A DNA stretch of 64,000 nt from Allolobophora icterica (GCA_963556255.1 OY744614.1:36462159-36526158); one strand, 5' to 3'; counted from the stretch's first letter, positions 11,667 through 38,439 are shown. Notes: generated by a model from the letters alone, not told the origin. Numbers and translations are program-made.

Positions 11667-12807
11667 GGTATCCAGTCAAAATAGCCCGGTCAAAATAGCC
11701 CCGACGAAATAGCCCCGTCAAAATAGCCCAGGACAAAATAGCTCCAGACGAAATAGCCCCGACAAAATAGCCCCGTACCGTTCGAAGAGCCTTGTTTATT
11801 CGAATCAACAGAGAACTGCCTAATTAGTTGCTAATTAGTATGAAAGGGTAACGATAGACGTTACCTATATCTTGAATCAACTTCGGCGTGCTTTGTCGGG
11901 AATGTTGTAGATCAAGCCGTAATTTGTCAATTAGTAAATGTTAATTATTAACGATGAAGTCTCAGTTACGTAAATAATAAATATTTAAAATGCCATTGCG
12001 TTCTTTGGCGACAACGCTTTAGATCTCTTTAGATCTGCCAGTGATTAGGAATAAATGACTTATTAGTCGAGCACCACATAGGTATTAGGTAGGCCTAGGC
12101 CTATATAAAGAAATTCTACAGAAGAAATGATTAAACGTCGCTTAAAACTGGAGAAGATCGGTTCGCAGAAGGGAAAGAGGTTGCTGATTAAAGACAGTTT
12201 TCGCTATCGTAAGGTTGCTCTCATTCCAACATACGGCGAATCAGACATCCTCGTCTACCTTCGCGGAATCGCTCATACTCTTACGATTTAGACCGCAAGT
12301 AACATTCATACAGCGAATATATAGGCCTGTCTCTTTCGTGATATAGGGCCTAGACGTTTAGGCCTAAAGCCCTATAAATGGCTAAATAAATTAGGTTTTC
12401 GATTTAGTAGCTGATTTCGATGCTTAGGCCTATATACGCCTATACATTAACATTGACAATTTCTAAGACTGTAAGATAACTTAAATCAATCATTAGGCCT
12501 ACGTCTTTAAGATCATTGCGCCTATAAATTTTGATTTAGTAGCTTGTTTTACCTACATGTTTCGAAGGTTTTTAAACATTGACATTGTCAATTATTAAAA
12601 TTTCTATAATATCTTACTCGCGTTTTTTTCCATTCGTGTTTCGTTGATTTTATTAATATAAATCTTCTCACCACTGTTCGTTGTCGGGGCGATATTTTTG
12701 GGGCTATTTCGTCGGGGCTATTTCGTCTTGAGCTATTTTGTCCTGGGCCGTTTTGACGGGGCTATTTCGTCGGGGCTATTTTGACCGGGCTATTTTGTCG
12801 GGGTACC
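11667..12807. mobile_element. Mutator-like / foldback element with 9-bp TSD, nested in a TIR
   Basis: A 1141-bp insertion in the left TIR of the surrounding element. The 9-bp duplication ACCATCCAT is perfect (11658-11666, 12808-12816). Each end is an inverted array of about 110-125 bp built from tandem GCTATTTTGTCGGG-like units with alternating CGTC and TTGAC variants (11672-11778 and 12683-12803). A 9-bp TSD with long repetitive TIRs is typical of Mutator-like elements. The short ORF at 12127 is the only coding trace. Confidence 0.8.
12127..12291 (+). pseudogene. Possible FLYWCH-type zinc-finger remnant
   Basis: A 54-codon ATG-to-TAG ORF inside the Mutator-like element. GSQKGKRLLIKDSFRYRKV resembles the start of FLYWCH fingers, which are common in animal Mutator-like transposases. 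The Tyr-Trp-x-Cys and distal zinc ligands are missing, so at most this is a truncated relic. The match is short. Confidence 0.35.
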
Positions 12808-13008
12808 ACCATCCATATATTACGTACGCAATGAGGGGAATCGGATTTAGGCGATTTTGCGTACGGGTGCGTAAGGCGTGGCGGAGTGGTCTCGACAAAA
12901 TGTGTACGTAGGCCTACGCATAATAAATTTCTAATTATGACGCTTTATCAATTTTATGTAGGCCTAGTATTAAAACTTTTTTAAATGTAAGTGTTAGTGT
13001 TGTTAGTA

Positions 13009-13278
13009 TGGGCGGCGATCATGGGGGGCTCGAGGGGGACAAGACCGCCACCTTTAAAAGTGGGGGAACACGCCATGCACCCCCCCCCCACATTTTGAAG
13101 ACACACCAAAAAAGGTCAACCATTCACGCGCGAAAATTTGTTTTCACGTTTTTTTGACCAGATCAGTTCACGGCAATAATTTTTTTACCTCGTTTTTGAC
13201 CAGATCAGTTCAAAACTCTTTTTTGACCAGATCAGTTCAAAAATGTCCCCCTCACCTGTTAAACAGGATCGCCGCCAC
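13009..13278. mobile_element. Possible small MITE with GGCGGCGATC ends
   Basis: GGGCGGCGATCATGG at the left and its approximate inverse GATCGCCGCC at the right enclose about 265 bp, including a C-tract and the GACCAGATCAGTTCA repeats. No clear target duplication. Confidence 0.35.
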
Positions 13279-13721
13279 TGGAGTATTTTATTTCTTCAAA
13301 ACAGTTTTAGCTACCAAACTTATGATGTTTAACAAAAATAAATAGTAGCCCACTGTAAAATAAATGTCTCATAGATGACTTTAGCTAATTAATTTTTTAA
13401 AATGGGGTTAGAGAAGCTTAGTTGTACGTACGCATGGGAGAGTCCACAAAATGTATGAGGTGCAACAGAGGGGTATGAAAATATGATTTTTTGCGTACGT
13501 ATTATATGGATGGCCCCTTATATGAATGCTAAACTGCAAAAAATGGAAAATAGATTATATTTAAAATAATTAAAAATTCACAAAATGTTATTTTGTATAA
13601 TTATTTTTAAAATATATTTTCATTCGTTTGGGACCTTCTGGGAGGCTCTGGAATTTGGGAACCTATACGCGCGCCAAGTGCGCCTATGCTTAAACGCGCC
13701 TCTGAACTATAGAGCATAATA

Positions 13722-15446
13722 GGGTAGGTGGGGGCAAGACGCCCACATTAAGCAGAAAATGCAATAAAACTGTCCTGTTTGACATTTTATTAAAGCTATT
13801 GATTAGGAAGTAACAGAAACTATATTTACCACTTGTTATGTATCAATTAATGACAATTATGTTACATTGAAGTAAGAAATTACCAAAAATATGTCACTAC
13901 CCAAGAAGGCGTTTTGCCTCACACTATGGGGTAAAACGCCCATGGGTGGGCGATTTGCCTCCAACGGCTGCATCTTATGTGTGCTATGAGGAGGTAAGGT
14001 TATTAAGTGAATACCAGACTCTCGAACATAGTTGATAGCGGCCAACGTCTTGTGGCTGTGGTGCCCGTCCATGACTATGACATGCTGTGATTCTTGAGAT
14101 GAATTTGTAAACTGCACGAAATGTTGCAGCCACTTCACGAACAACGTGGAATCTGTCCACCCGCTTGCACTGCAACAGCCCAGTGACTGCGGCGGAGCAC
14201 CGGCCATTAGAGTTTCCACCATCCTCTTCCTTGGAAATATCATCATAGGAGGGAGATAAGTTCCCGCAGCACTCATGGCGCATATCACCGTAACTGTTTT
14301 TCTGCGTTCTCCGCTTGTGATTTTGCTCACTTGTCTAATGCCTTTCGTTGCGACGATGTTTACGGGTCTATGTACATTAGTTATGCCCGTTTCATCCATA
14401 TTCCAGATTTGAGATGGAAGAAACTGACGCTTCTGAAGAACCTCTTTGTAGAGCGCAAAGAATTTCTGCACCTGTGGTCTGTTAAAGGCGACAGCGCGAG
14501 ACAAATTCGTTGCCTGTGGACTCCTGATTGACAGATCTGGATATCGGCTAAAGAATCCATGTAACCAGTCTCTTCCCGCCTTACCACTTGTCTTGTTAAA
14601 CGGATGTTTCAAATTGTATGACTCCGCTATTTCAAACGCCAGACGCTTGACGTCGTTCACAGTCAACCCGTACATGGATTGCTCCATCGTCTGGATGTGA
14701 TCGTGCAATTCCTTCTCCACGTGAGAAGGAAGCGCAGGCAAGTGTCTTCCTAAAGCCACCTTTCCGGGTTGTTGAACTTTGTTATCTCGGTGTCGTCTGA
14801 GTGTGCGCGCCGGTATACCGTATTCTTTGCTCGTTCTGATTAGTGGTGTTCCGTCATTAACTGCCTTCAGCGCGTCTTCCAGGTTTTTGTTTCCATACTG
14901 CCCTCGCTCGGTTTTCTTGACGTAAGTCCGAACCATTCCTAACACAGAAGAAAAGAAAGTAATTTTACCCTATAGGCCTACTGCTTAATAGCCTACTTGC
15001 ATTGCTTAATTTATGAATCGCCATGGGGTAAAACGCCCAGTAGGCGTTTTACCCCAAACACATGATAGGCGTTTTGCCCCACACAGCATACCTCTATTGT
15101 CAAGATCACAACATCAAACCCTTGCATTATCGCTCACAAACAAAGTTCATAATCCACAAAGTACATATAAACCTGCTAAAATGCAAAGGCTCATTATCGG
15201 CACGGCGAATCTTGGCACAAATATGACAATGTGGTTGTAGTGAAATATTATAAGCAAGCAGGTTAAAAGGAAAAAATCGTGATTTCTTACTCACTCGTGA
15301 AAGAATCGGCACCCTTTCGAAATAACAATATTCGGTAGGTGGCATTGCCAGTTTCCGCTACAATGCGCTCTGAAATAATAAATGCCTGATGTATTTATGA
15401 CCTATAGGCGTTATGCCTCCAGTGGGCGTCTTGCCCCCACCTACCC
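13722..15446. mobile_element. pogo/Tigger-like DNA transposon, TA target
   Basis: A 1725-bp element with perfect 25-bp inverted repeats starting GGGTAGGTGGGGGCAAGACG, flanked by TA on both sides (13720-13721, 15447-15448). Variants of GGCGTTTTGCCCCA and its inverse recur just inside both ends (13907-13970, 15025-15090, 15405-15435), probably as transposase-binding sites. Copy A carries the pre-insertion sequence AGAGCATAATTATT at 3980. It encodes a truncated transposase. The perfect TIRs suggest fairly recent mobility, probably supplied in trans. Confidence 0.92.
13857..14936 (-). CDS. pogo/Tigger/jerky-type DDE transposase, C-terminally truncated
   Basis: The first ATG (14936) gives VRTYVKKTERGQYG, then a psq-type helix-turn-helix (ALKAVNDG...GIPARTLRRH), a second CENP-B-like DNA-binding region (VEKELHDHIQTMEQ...VNDVKRLAFEIA) and a DDE_1 catalytic domain: WNMDETGI (first Asp), VIVMDGHHSHK (second Asp), PPHSTHKMQPLE (third acidic position, Glu where relatives usually have Asp). 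After QPLE the frame runs into subterminal repeat sequence (NRPPMGVLPHSVRQNAF) and stops, so the usual C-terminal third is gone. About 360 residues remain of a protein usually near 500. It would insert and excise elements at TA, but is probably inactive as it stands. Confidence 0.88.
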   Translation of the reverse strand: MVRTYVKKTERGQYGNKNLEDALKAVNDGTPLIRTSKEYGIPARTLRRHRDNKVQQPGKVALGRHLPALPSHVEKELHDHIQTMEQSMYGLTVNDVKRLAFEIAESYNLKHPFNKTSGKAGRDWLHGFFSRYPDLSIRSPQATNLSRAVAFNRPQVQKFFALYKEVLQKRQFLPSQIWNMDETGITNVHRPVNIVATKGIRQVSKITSGERRKTVTVICAMSAAGTYLPPMMIFPRKRMVETLMAGAPPQSLGCCSASGWTDSTLFVKWLQHFVQFTNSSQESQHVIVMDGHHSHKTLAAINYVRESGIHLITLPPHSTHKMQPLEANRPPMGVLPHSVRQNAFLGSDIFLVISYFNVT

Positions 15447-16380
15447 TATGTTATAATTATAATTATAACAATTAGGCCTATAACATTATAATTATGTTAT
15501 AATTGATATTGAGTATAGACCCAGCAATATTATTGTTACAGACTGCCTTCCATTGACTTACCATCTGAGTCTTCAGTCGTTTGTTCGTCATTACTGGGTT
15601 CGGCTGATGTTCGTTTCGTTGACATGGCGTAGCCTAATGGACGCACTAGGATCTGCAGAAGAACAAACGTCGACCCTGCCACAGTCAACGTCAATTAGGC
15701 TATACTGCAGGAAACACCAAACGATGTCCGAAAAAATCGAATGAAAATAAGAAATTTGAGTTCCGATGCAAATAAATTACCTAAATATTATATATAATAA
15801 TGGCGTCTTTAACCCATATAGTTATGACGTCACACTATGGAAGTCACACAATGACGTCACACAATGTCTTACATTTCTTATTTAACATAACATAACATAA
15901 CATAACAAAGGTTTTCAGTGTACGTGTAGTCTGTGTAGGAACCACTGCACATTAACCTCGAACGCTTAATAGCCCAGTTTTCCTAGCTTCTTCGTAAAAG
16001 CCGTGATAATGTTACAATTGATGTAGGCCTAGCAGTTTTGAAATATCATAAAATAATTATAACTGTTATAATAAAAAATATAGTTACTAAATATTATTAT
16101 AACTTTTGATTGTAAATTATGATTCCTATAATTATTAGGGCCTATTATCAGTATTAGGGCCTATTGGTATTTTTTTAATTCACTACTCAAAACATCTTAA
16201 GGGTAAGATAAATATGTTTTAAAATATTGTTGATGACTTGCCTCATCTGGGATGGTTATTTTTAAATGTCGAGGTTAGCGCCGTGCAAAACAATTGTTTT
16301 GCTGCGGTGAATGGTTACATAAATGCGTTAAAACAGGAACGAAGTTTTCTGCTTGTCTCCGACACTTTGGTTTAGTAATC

Positions 16381-16419
16381 CCACAGTATAAATAATTATT
16401 ATTATTATTTATACTGTGG
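16381..16419. mobile_element. 39-bp palindrome made of two TIRs
   Basis: CCACAGTATAAATAAT, a short TTA spacer, then the inverse ATTTATACTGTGG. The arms equal the ends of the 356-bp element at 2655. Copy A (near 5755) lacks it. Confidence 0.65.
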
Positions 16420-16606
16420 TAGGCCTATGATTTATCAAGTCCTTTGAAAAAGCAGATAACTTTGTAGCCTTGTGTTTGTGCGCAGTAGTTTTGAAGGACA
16501 ATGGGACAAAGCAGCGAATCGATAGGTTATCAGAAGTCTCCCATAAATATTCCTAGGTCAGACATTAACCCCATTCACAAGGATAAATGGTTGGGCTATC
16601 GAAATC

Positions 16607-18649
16607 CCGAAAGCTGTTCACATATTCCCAAAATTAAATTGTAATGTTTGAAATATAACACCCTGTTTAAAACTGAACTGTTGAAGTTTGAACTCTTACA
16701 CATGACAAATTTCGGGACCCGGCCGAAATTCGTTTGAGGGGATTCAGGTTTCGGGGATTCGGCATGCACCCGTGGGAGTCAGTCATTACACGCTGGTAGA
16801 AGTTTAGAATGTTTTGCTCAATGCATTAATTAAATAAAATTATTACGATCCCTATGCAATGCTGTTATGTGGACTTCTTAAGGGAAGTATACACACTTTC
16901 GAAAGGAGCAGTTTTTCTTCCCCACATGTCGAAAAAGATTTAAGGCCTTGGATGAAACCGTTATATATAAGAGGTCGTTGGATGAAACCACAGGTCGGGA
17001 GTTTGGGAAATCGTGGTTGGGGTTGGATCAAGATATTATTGAAACGCTTAACGATTCATTCTACGTTGAGTAAAAAGGAAAGTTTTAATAAATAAGATAC
17101 CGTAGTCAATATTATTGTACATTTCATGCACAGTGTTTTCAAAGCAGATGTTAGTCAGTTTAGAGTCAATGACCAATACAGGTCAAAGTTAAGAATCGTG
17201 TAATGTCTCATAAATCACATAATGTCACCATTCATCATTGACCCCATTGGGGTAAATCTTCCAGTCACTACAGCTCAGAAAACATCATATTAAAATCAAT
17301 TAACACTCAATAATTATGATTAACAGTAATAATGCTACCTAGACCGTTCGTTTAACAAACTACCTGAAGGCATGTCATGTTACTGGAACTGGCTTCAGAA
17401 ACCCTCATCAAACTAAAAACCAAAATGCTAATTTCTACAATTCAATAAAAACTGGCAAAAAGAACTTGACTGGTCCGCAGTAAGGGAACACCAACAATAA
17501 TGGCCGCTTACTGCTGTATACATGAGAAAACGCAAGTAAAGGTGCAATTACATAAATATCTTGTTCATATTGCTGAATAAATTGCTGGGCAATGTGGAAT
17601 AAAGAGTTGGTTTTAAATCAGTAAAATGCACAAAACCATTATTGCTTGAATTGATGACATTAACTTTAACAACGAGTGTGTACTAAAATGTATGGAAAAC
17701 TAATCCCTCTTGTCATTAAAGGGTTAAGTTTTGGATATTAATAGGCAAAGCTGCTTATGGCAACTACATTGTGCAACCATATCTTGATATCAAAACATCT
17801 GTCTGCAAGTTCATCATGCCAATGTTAGAAGCCAAGTTTAAACTATACAAGAAGAACAATTCGTTTGAAAAGCATGAGCCAACCTTTAAGGTTGATCTTA
17901 AATCACTGCAAGAAAACATTTAATTAGCAAAGGTTTGATTGTAAATCATTGCAAGATAATATTTAACTAGCAAACTTCTAGCGATCTGAAGATTAAAATG
18001 CTCAATCCTTTCAGTTTCCAACAATAATAATAATTTAATAATAATAATAATCTTTTCTTTATTTAAGCGCCTGCTAACCGCACTGCGCTGTACAGTGAAC
18101 ATACATATAGTAGAAACGGCAGCCACACAGGGCGCCTTACATAGATGCATACAGTAGAAGCACATGATAACAACCTAGAAACAAAAGTCTTGCTCAACAA
18201 AATATTTATTCCAATCAGTAATGTAACTTTATATGAAACACGCAAACAATTAATGATGTTAAACTAACACATAAAAAGTCTATGTTAAACAAATCAAGGC
18301 CTTTTCCATCAATATCTCAAAATCAGAAAACAGCAGGATTGGAATATGCTCATTTAGCTTCAATATACATTGCATCACATTTCTAAAATACATTATCCAC
18401 CTGACTAATGGTAGCATATAAACTGTACAGCAATTCTGAGAGATTGTAAATGATGTCTTAGAAAATTTCAAGAACAATAATTTCATCTGCTTATTTAGCT
18501 CACCTGAGATAAAGAGCAAAACAGATTTGTTATTCTTTAATGTACCGTAACTATTCCAGGAGAACCTTTAAGGGCAGGTGCTGAAATGCGTTCTGGTGAC
18601 ATTGTTTAAAAACAATGGATTAAGAATGTTATTGGACTTCCTGTGGTAA
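16607..18649. other. Intergenic; one unexplained 67-codon open frame
   Basis: Mostly AT-rich non-coding sequence. On the plus strand 17720-17923 is open without an initiating ATG (IGKAAYGNYIVQPYLD, FIMPMLEAKFKLYK, HEPTFKVDLKSLQENI) and reads like real protein, either an exon or a transposon relic. No family recognised. A 44-bp tandem duplication follows its stop. Confidence 0.3.
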
Positions 18650-18936
18650 ACAAGAAGAAGAGCAGTCCCTTAAGCAAGCACTGAGGCAGCCATGAGTATG
18701 AAGTGTGAGCAACTTCATTTTCTTAACCTCGGCATATGAGACTGGGTGGCTAGTCCTCTTCTCGCCATCTCATCTTCCCACCGACAGGGTACAGTCATTG
18801 TACTTATTATAGCCGAGTTGGCTAGGGGGTGCAAGTGGAACAGAAATCTCGAAGTAAATTTCTGCCCTCGCAGGATTGAACCCCGACCTCTCGATTGACA
18901 GTCCAGTACCCTAACCACTACACCATCGAGCACAGC
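18650..18936 (-). mobile_element. SINE family 1, full-length
   Basis: On the minus strand the tRNA-like head is GATGGTGTAGTGGTTAGGG (A-box) with B-box GGTTCAATCC. The body contains CCTCGGCATATGAG-type sequence in inverse, and the 3' end is CTGCTCTTCTTCTTG. Other copies lie at 20267, 20700, 37420 and 44926, with a fragment at 54928. Confidence 0.85.
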
Positions 18937-18984
18937 TAATGTAAGTTCTAGTTTTCCACATGTGTAATTTTTATTTTTTTCCAA

Positions 18985-19837
18985 TTGGAATCTTATTGAA
19001 ACATTCTAAATCTAAACATTTTAAATGTTGTATTCCTGAATAATAATTACTTATTGCAAATCATGCACGTGCTTATATCATATCACAAAGTAAAAGAGAA
19101 TTAAATGGTTGTAACATGATTAATTAAAAAAATTTGTCTTCTTCAATCCAACTCTCAGATATTTAGCACCTTTGAGATTTCATGCAATTTCAGTTACAAC
19201 ATTGAAGAGTGTCGTTCTGGCATCACAGTCCCTCTGTATGGTTTTAACAACAAGCTCCTGGTAAGGTTTGAGTTAGAATATCAAAGGGCTGTCGGTATGC
19301 TGGTCTATCTTGTTCAGATAAGGGGTGAAACTAACATCTTCACAATTATTAGAAAGGAATTACTGGAAACCTGCTTCCAGTTTGTTTGCCATTTTCTCTT
19401 CCCATTGAAGATTTTGATTTTTCTGGTAACTGAATTTCAGTATTCCTCAAACTTTTGATCTTCATGTTGATAACCGTTGCTAGCCTATGTGATGCTAAGT
19501 ATGTTATGGGCTGAACTTTATCGAAATCCTTAAAGTATATTATCCACTGAATAATGGCAGCAAATACAGAATGGCTGAAAAGACTGTAAATGATACTGTA
19601 TAAAATTTCAAGAACAATTTCCTCTACCAGTACGATATGTCATCCTCTCTATTTCAAATGTTGGCCTCTCCACTGAACAATGATTTCTCACTACAATTTC
19701 ACTTTCAGAGACCAACAATTTAAGCCGTGTGTAATATAGCAGTGTTACAGAAGCCATTAGATCAAATGTATCATTGTGCCAAGGACACATTTGTGTGTAG
19801 ATAGATATCTTCACAACCAGCAGTAAAAATCTTCTGC
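18985..19837. other. Intergenic, no gene seen
   Basis: No exon, SINE head or tandem array was recognised. Confidence 0.3.
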
Positions 19838-20032
19838 CACCACATTATTATTGTGCATTTATCGAGCGCCATTGTCTTACGGCCAAGCATCAATCGATGG
19901 CGCTGAGCAACCGAGTGAAGAACTTGCTCAAGGTTCCTACACAGTAATCGCCTCATTGGTGGCTCGAACTATACTCTGCATTTTACAAGGCGAGCCCTTT
20001 AATTATTCGGCTATCATGTCCCACAAAACACG
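19838..20032 (-). mobile_element. SINE family 2
   Basis: Reverse orientation. The core AGTGAAGAACTTGCTCAAGG and the GATGGCGCTGAGCAACC block match copies at 43540, 43770, 48200 and 60290. Confidence 0.75.
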
Positions 20033-20266
20033 ACGTTCAAAGGGTTAAAAAAGTCAACTTCTCAGCAAACCTTCATTTCAGACAAATTTTGACCACACAG
20101 ACTAACAAGAGGTAAAGTTAAGAATTCAATGTGTCGTTAGACATAAGAACTTCTCCAAGAGGACAACATCAAAACTCATTAAAAATAAATCTCTTGTTTG
20201 TAATCTTGCAGGTTACGGGACTTGAACGAGTCGTCTTTCACTTGGATTTCGTTACCTCGGGCACTT

Positions 20267-20497
20267 GAAGAAGAAGAAGAAGAGCAGTTCCTTAGGCTAG
20301 CCTGAGAGGCAGCCATGGGTATGAAGTGTTAGTAACTTCCTTTTCTTAGCCTCGGCATACGAGGGCGGGTGGTCAGTCCTCTCCCTCGCCGTCTCATCTT
20401 CCCACCGACAGTGTAGTGTACTCAATACTCATTATAGCTGAGTCTGCTAGGGGGCGCAGGTGGAGCAGAAATCTCGAAGCAATTTTCTACCTCAGTT
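20267..20497 (-). mobile_element. SINE family 1, truncated at the tRNA head
   Basis: Starts with the GAAGAAGAAGAAGAGCAG tail and matches the 18650 copy through CAGAAATCTCGAAGC, then stops before the tRNA-like head. Confidence 0.75.
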
Positions 20498-20699
20498 ACT
20501 CGATCACAGAAAAGTAATGTTTGATTGTCTCAGGTTTTGGTGGATGCTTAGACTTTGCTGTACTTGACTGAAAGTAAATTTGAACACAAACAATAAACTC
20601 AATGCAAAATCATCGAATAGCACCCACACAATACACTATATGCAAGATTCGAAGGAAAGAGAAAATAAAGGAAGATCAAGCTGCACTGGGTACACAATA

Positions 20700-20985
20700 T
20701 AAGAGAAGCACACCCTTAAGCTAGCCATGAGCCAACCATGGGTATGAAGCGCTATCAACTTTATTTTCTTAGCCTCAGCATATGAGGCTGGTTGGCCAGT
20801 CCTCTCCCTCGCCATCTTATCTTCCCACTGACAGTGTACGGTCAATGAACTCACTATAGTTGGGTTGATTAGGGGGTGCAGGTGGAACATGAATCTTGAA
20901 CCAAATTTCTACCCTGGTGGGGATTTGAACCCCCACCTCTTGATTGATAGCTATAGTCCAGCAAGCTAACCACTAGACTAGCAGT
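20700..20985 (-). mobile_element. SINE family 1, full-length
   Basis: Same body as the 18650 copy. The head contains CTAGTGGTTAGCTTGC on the minus strand and a B-box GGTTCAAATCC-like region. It lies about 750 bp 3' of the LMO7-like stop codon. Confidence 0.8.
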
Positions 20986-21739
20986 AGCAGTTAGCCAACA
21001 TTCAGTCACTTGGGCATTCAATCTATTCTGTGTTCCTCCAATTTGGAGTCCTATGCCAACGGGACACACCAACAACACATGTACAATCTGACTGCATAAG
21101 AGTCTTTATCATGGAGCACAAGCCATCAGCTGGCGATTGCATCATCACAATGAAACCACAGCTGACAATCATATACTGTTGCACAAGATAATTAACTAAT
21201 TAATTCAACAGGCGAATCTGTTGGTCATGCTCTCCTAGACCTGATCTTTCTTGAGTGTGCTTGATAATCTTTCTGAAACAGTCTGTCACACAGAGTCTCA
21301 ACTGTTCTGCTAAAGAGAGCTCAAGAAACACTTTTCGCTTAGGCTGGCACATCTAAGACAAGTGTAATCTTTTCTGGTCTGTATTTGATCACCATCGAGA
21401 GATTTACACAAATGTTCTCAAATATGCATACATACTAAGCCATATACATAACTGTAATTTAATTAGTAACTTCTGTTGCGCCGGTGTCTAATGCACAAGG
21501 CATCAACCGATGGCACACCAAAACCAAGCCGTAATCATGTCAATATCCAGAAGCCCAGCCTGTAAGACAAAGAGGCAGCCTGTGGTGGATAAACAATTTT
21601 AAAGGTCTAGGTGAGTTTTTACACAGGCAGGCAGGTTCTATACTAGGTGCTTGCTACTTATTTGCAGACATTCCATTCATGAATTCTCAAAGATATATTC
21701 ACTCTGTCAAGCTGGTCAAGAAGAAAATGGAAATGCGAG
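20986..21739. other. Probable 3' UTR / downstream region of the LMO7-like gene
   Basis: Non-coding. It contains a repeat fragment GCACAAGGCATCAACCGATGG (21490) that recurs near 30463 and, diverged, at 37370. No canonical AATAAA on the minus strand was noticed close to the stop. Confidence 0.35.
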
Positions 21740-36857
<15,118 letters not shown>

Positions 36858-37419
36858 CTTTATTTTCTTGAAATTGGCTCAACAGCTATCACAGCAGATC
36901 CTGCCTTTACAGGTCAAAAGCACTGAAAACAACATAGAACAGCACACACTATTCAAATGTGCTTAGAACTAAGAGACCTTTATATAGCACCTTTAACAGA
37001 TTCCTCAAATGAATAACCATTAAACCAATCCAAAAGAAGTCAGCATTGATAACATTCCAGGCAACACAACCGACTACATGGTCAGAGTCAACGTAATAAT
37101 CACCCATGGCAGTTAAGATAGTTTGAGCTCTCTCAGACAAACAGTGCCTATCACTTGCCAACGATAATCTCAATTCTCTCGAGTTCCTTGTCAAATTCAG
37201 ACCATATCGGGAGGTCAAGTCTTACTTTAGCAATGCATACTAAACACTTTCATTTGTTATACTTATCTTAGCCAGGCCCAAGATGCTTAAGCTATCTATT
37301 GATCCATTATACAGGCGTTATGTATTATTATCAGGTAGTAGCTTCTATCATATTGGTGTCTACTGCACAACACATCAACCAATGGCACACCAAAACCAAG
37401 TTGTAAATCTATAATTCTA
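36858..37419. other. Upstream of LMO7-like first coding exon
   Basis: Contains the probable acceptor at 36923, an ATATAGCACC motif (36976) and a repeat fragment GCACAACACATCAACCAATGG (37362). No promoter was identified. Confidence 0.35.
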
Positions 37420-37612
37420 TAGAAGAGCAGTCCATTACGCCAGCCATGCGCCAACCATGGGTATGAAATGTCAGCAACTTCATTTTCTTAGCCTCGGCTT
37501 ACGAGGGCGGGTGGCCAGTCCCCTGCCTCGCCATCTCAGCTTCCCACCGACAGTGCACGGTCAGTGTACTCATTATAGCCGAGTTATCTCAAACCAAATT
37601 TCTGCCCTGTCT
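37420..37612 (-). mobile_element. SINE family 1, head-truncated
   Basis: Matches AAGAGCAGTCC, CCATGGGTATGAA, TTCTTAGCCTCGGC and TTCCCACCGACAGTG of the other copies. The tRNA-like head is missing. Confidence 0.75.
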
Positions 37613-38439
37613 AATTCTATAGACCAGTTATTAATGTATGAGTCTCAGGTTCACTAGAAGACTCCTTAGCAAATACAAAGCCCAGAATCTAGTAGATTCC
37701 CAACTAGAGTTGACAGTTAAAACTGTTAACACATCACACTCCTGCTCTTTCTTCCTTAGCACCATTTCCTTGAATCTTGTATGAGTAGTGTTGTCTTCTT
37801 TATATGAACACCAGATTGACAGTTACTCACTGCATTCTCCGCCTTCAACCCAACCTCAAGTATGAAACTCAAAGCAGATCAACAGTAACATGTCAGAGCA
37901 CTTACAACATCTAATGCTATAAGATATTATCACTTTCTTATGATCTATTGACATCATAAGCTCGTATACAAGTGGCCTCCAGTCCTTTTGGAAGCTCAAA
38001 TTTCCAACAGATAACTAAAAATGGCCCGTATTTTGCCAGCGTTAAAGCTCTAAGAATGTCTTAATCCCAGTTAAGTACAGAATGAGTTTGCCCTACAGAA
38101 ATGAGCTGGCTATGAACAGCTGCAAAACTAAAAAATTAGAAACACGTCATGCCTCGGATATGCAAACAACTCCACTGGATAAAGTCGTTCTGCAGATATT
38201 TCCATGGCTTCGTCATTTGGAATTTTGAACAGAAGGTCAGCTGCACTAATTCCACACAATGCGCAACATGCAAGGTTGGAAGGAAAGAGAAACAAAGGAA
38301 GATCCAACAATACATTGAACAGACGACATCATGTTAACAGCACTCAGCTGCTGGAGATTGTTATTTATCTGTCATTGCAGGAGATAACACACTCATGACT
38401 CTTGTGAGACACTTACCAGGCGCCAGAGTAAGTGTCCAT

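Larger units (their letters stand above)
11655..13517. mobile_element. PIF/Harbinger-like non-autonomous element (713 bp without nested insert)
   Basis: Ends GGGACCATCCAT and, on the reverse strand, GGGGCCATCCATATAATACG are inverted repeats. The left continuation ATATTACGTACGCA resumes after the nested element. The 3-bp duplication TTA (11652-11654, 13518-13520) fits PIF/Harbinger. Copy A has the empty site AGTTTCATATGATTGC. The interior has no transposase ORF. It contains three copies of GACCAGATCAGTTCA (13157-13240). Confidence 0.75.
8068..16606. repeat. Segmental duplication, copy B
   Basis: Direct partner of 300-6030. It begins with a tandem repetition of about 127 bp (TTCAGAGCAGAAATTTTAAA at 8068 and 8196). 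Insertions specific to this copy are a hAT-like element (10913-11242), a PIF/Harbinger-like element (11655-13517) with a nested Mutator-like element, a pogo-like element (13722-15446), a roughly 130-bp (CATAA)n-led insert near 15885, and a 39-bp palindrome (16381-16419). Without these the two copies have similar lengths. Confidence 0.85.

Noticed and set aside
18715..18984. tRNA gene from clear A- and B-box sequences
   Set aside because: The head is followed by a SINE body repeated elsewhere and no full cloverleaf was recognised. The same applies to the heads at 40292, 56957 and 58828.
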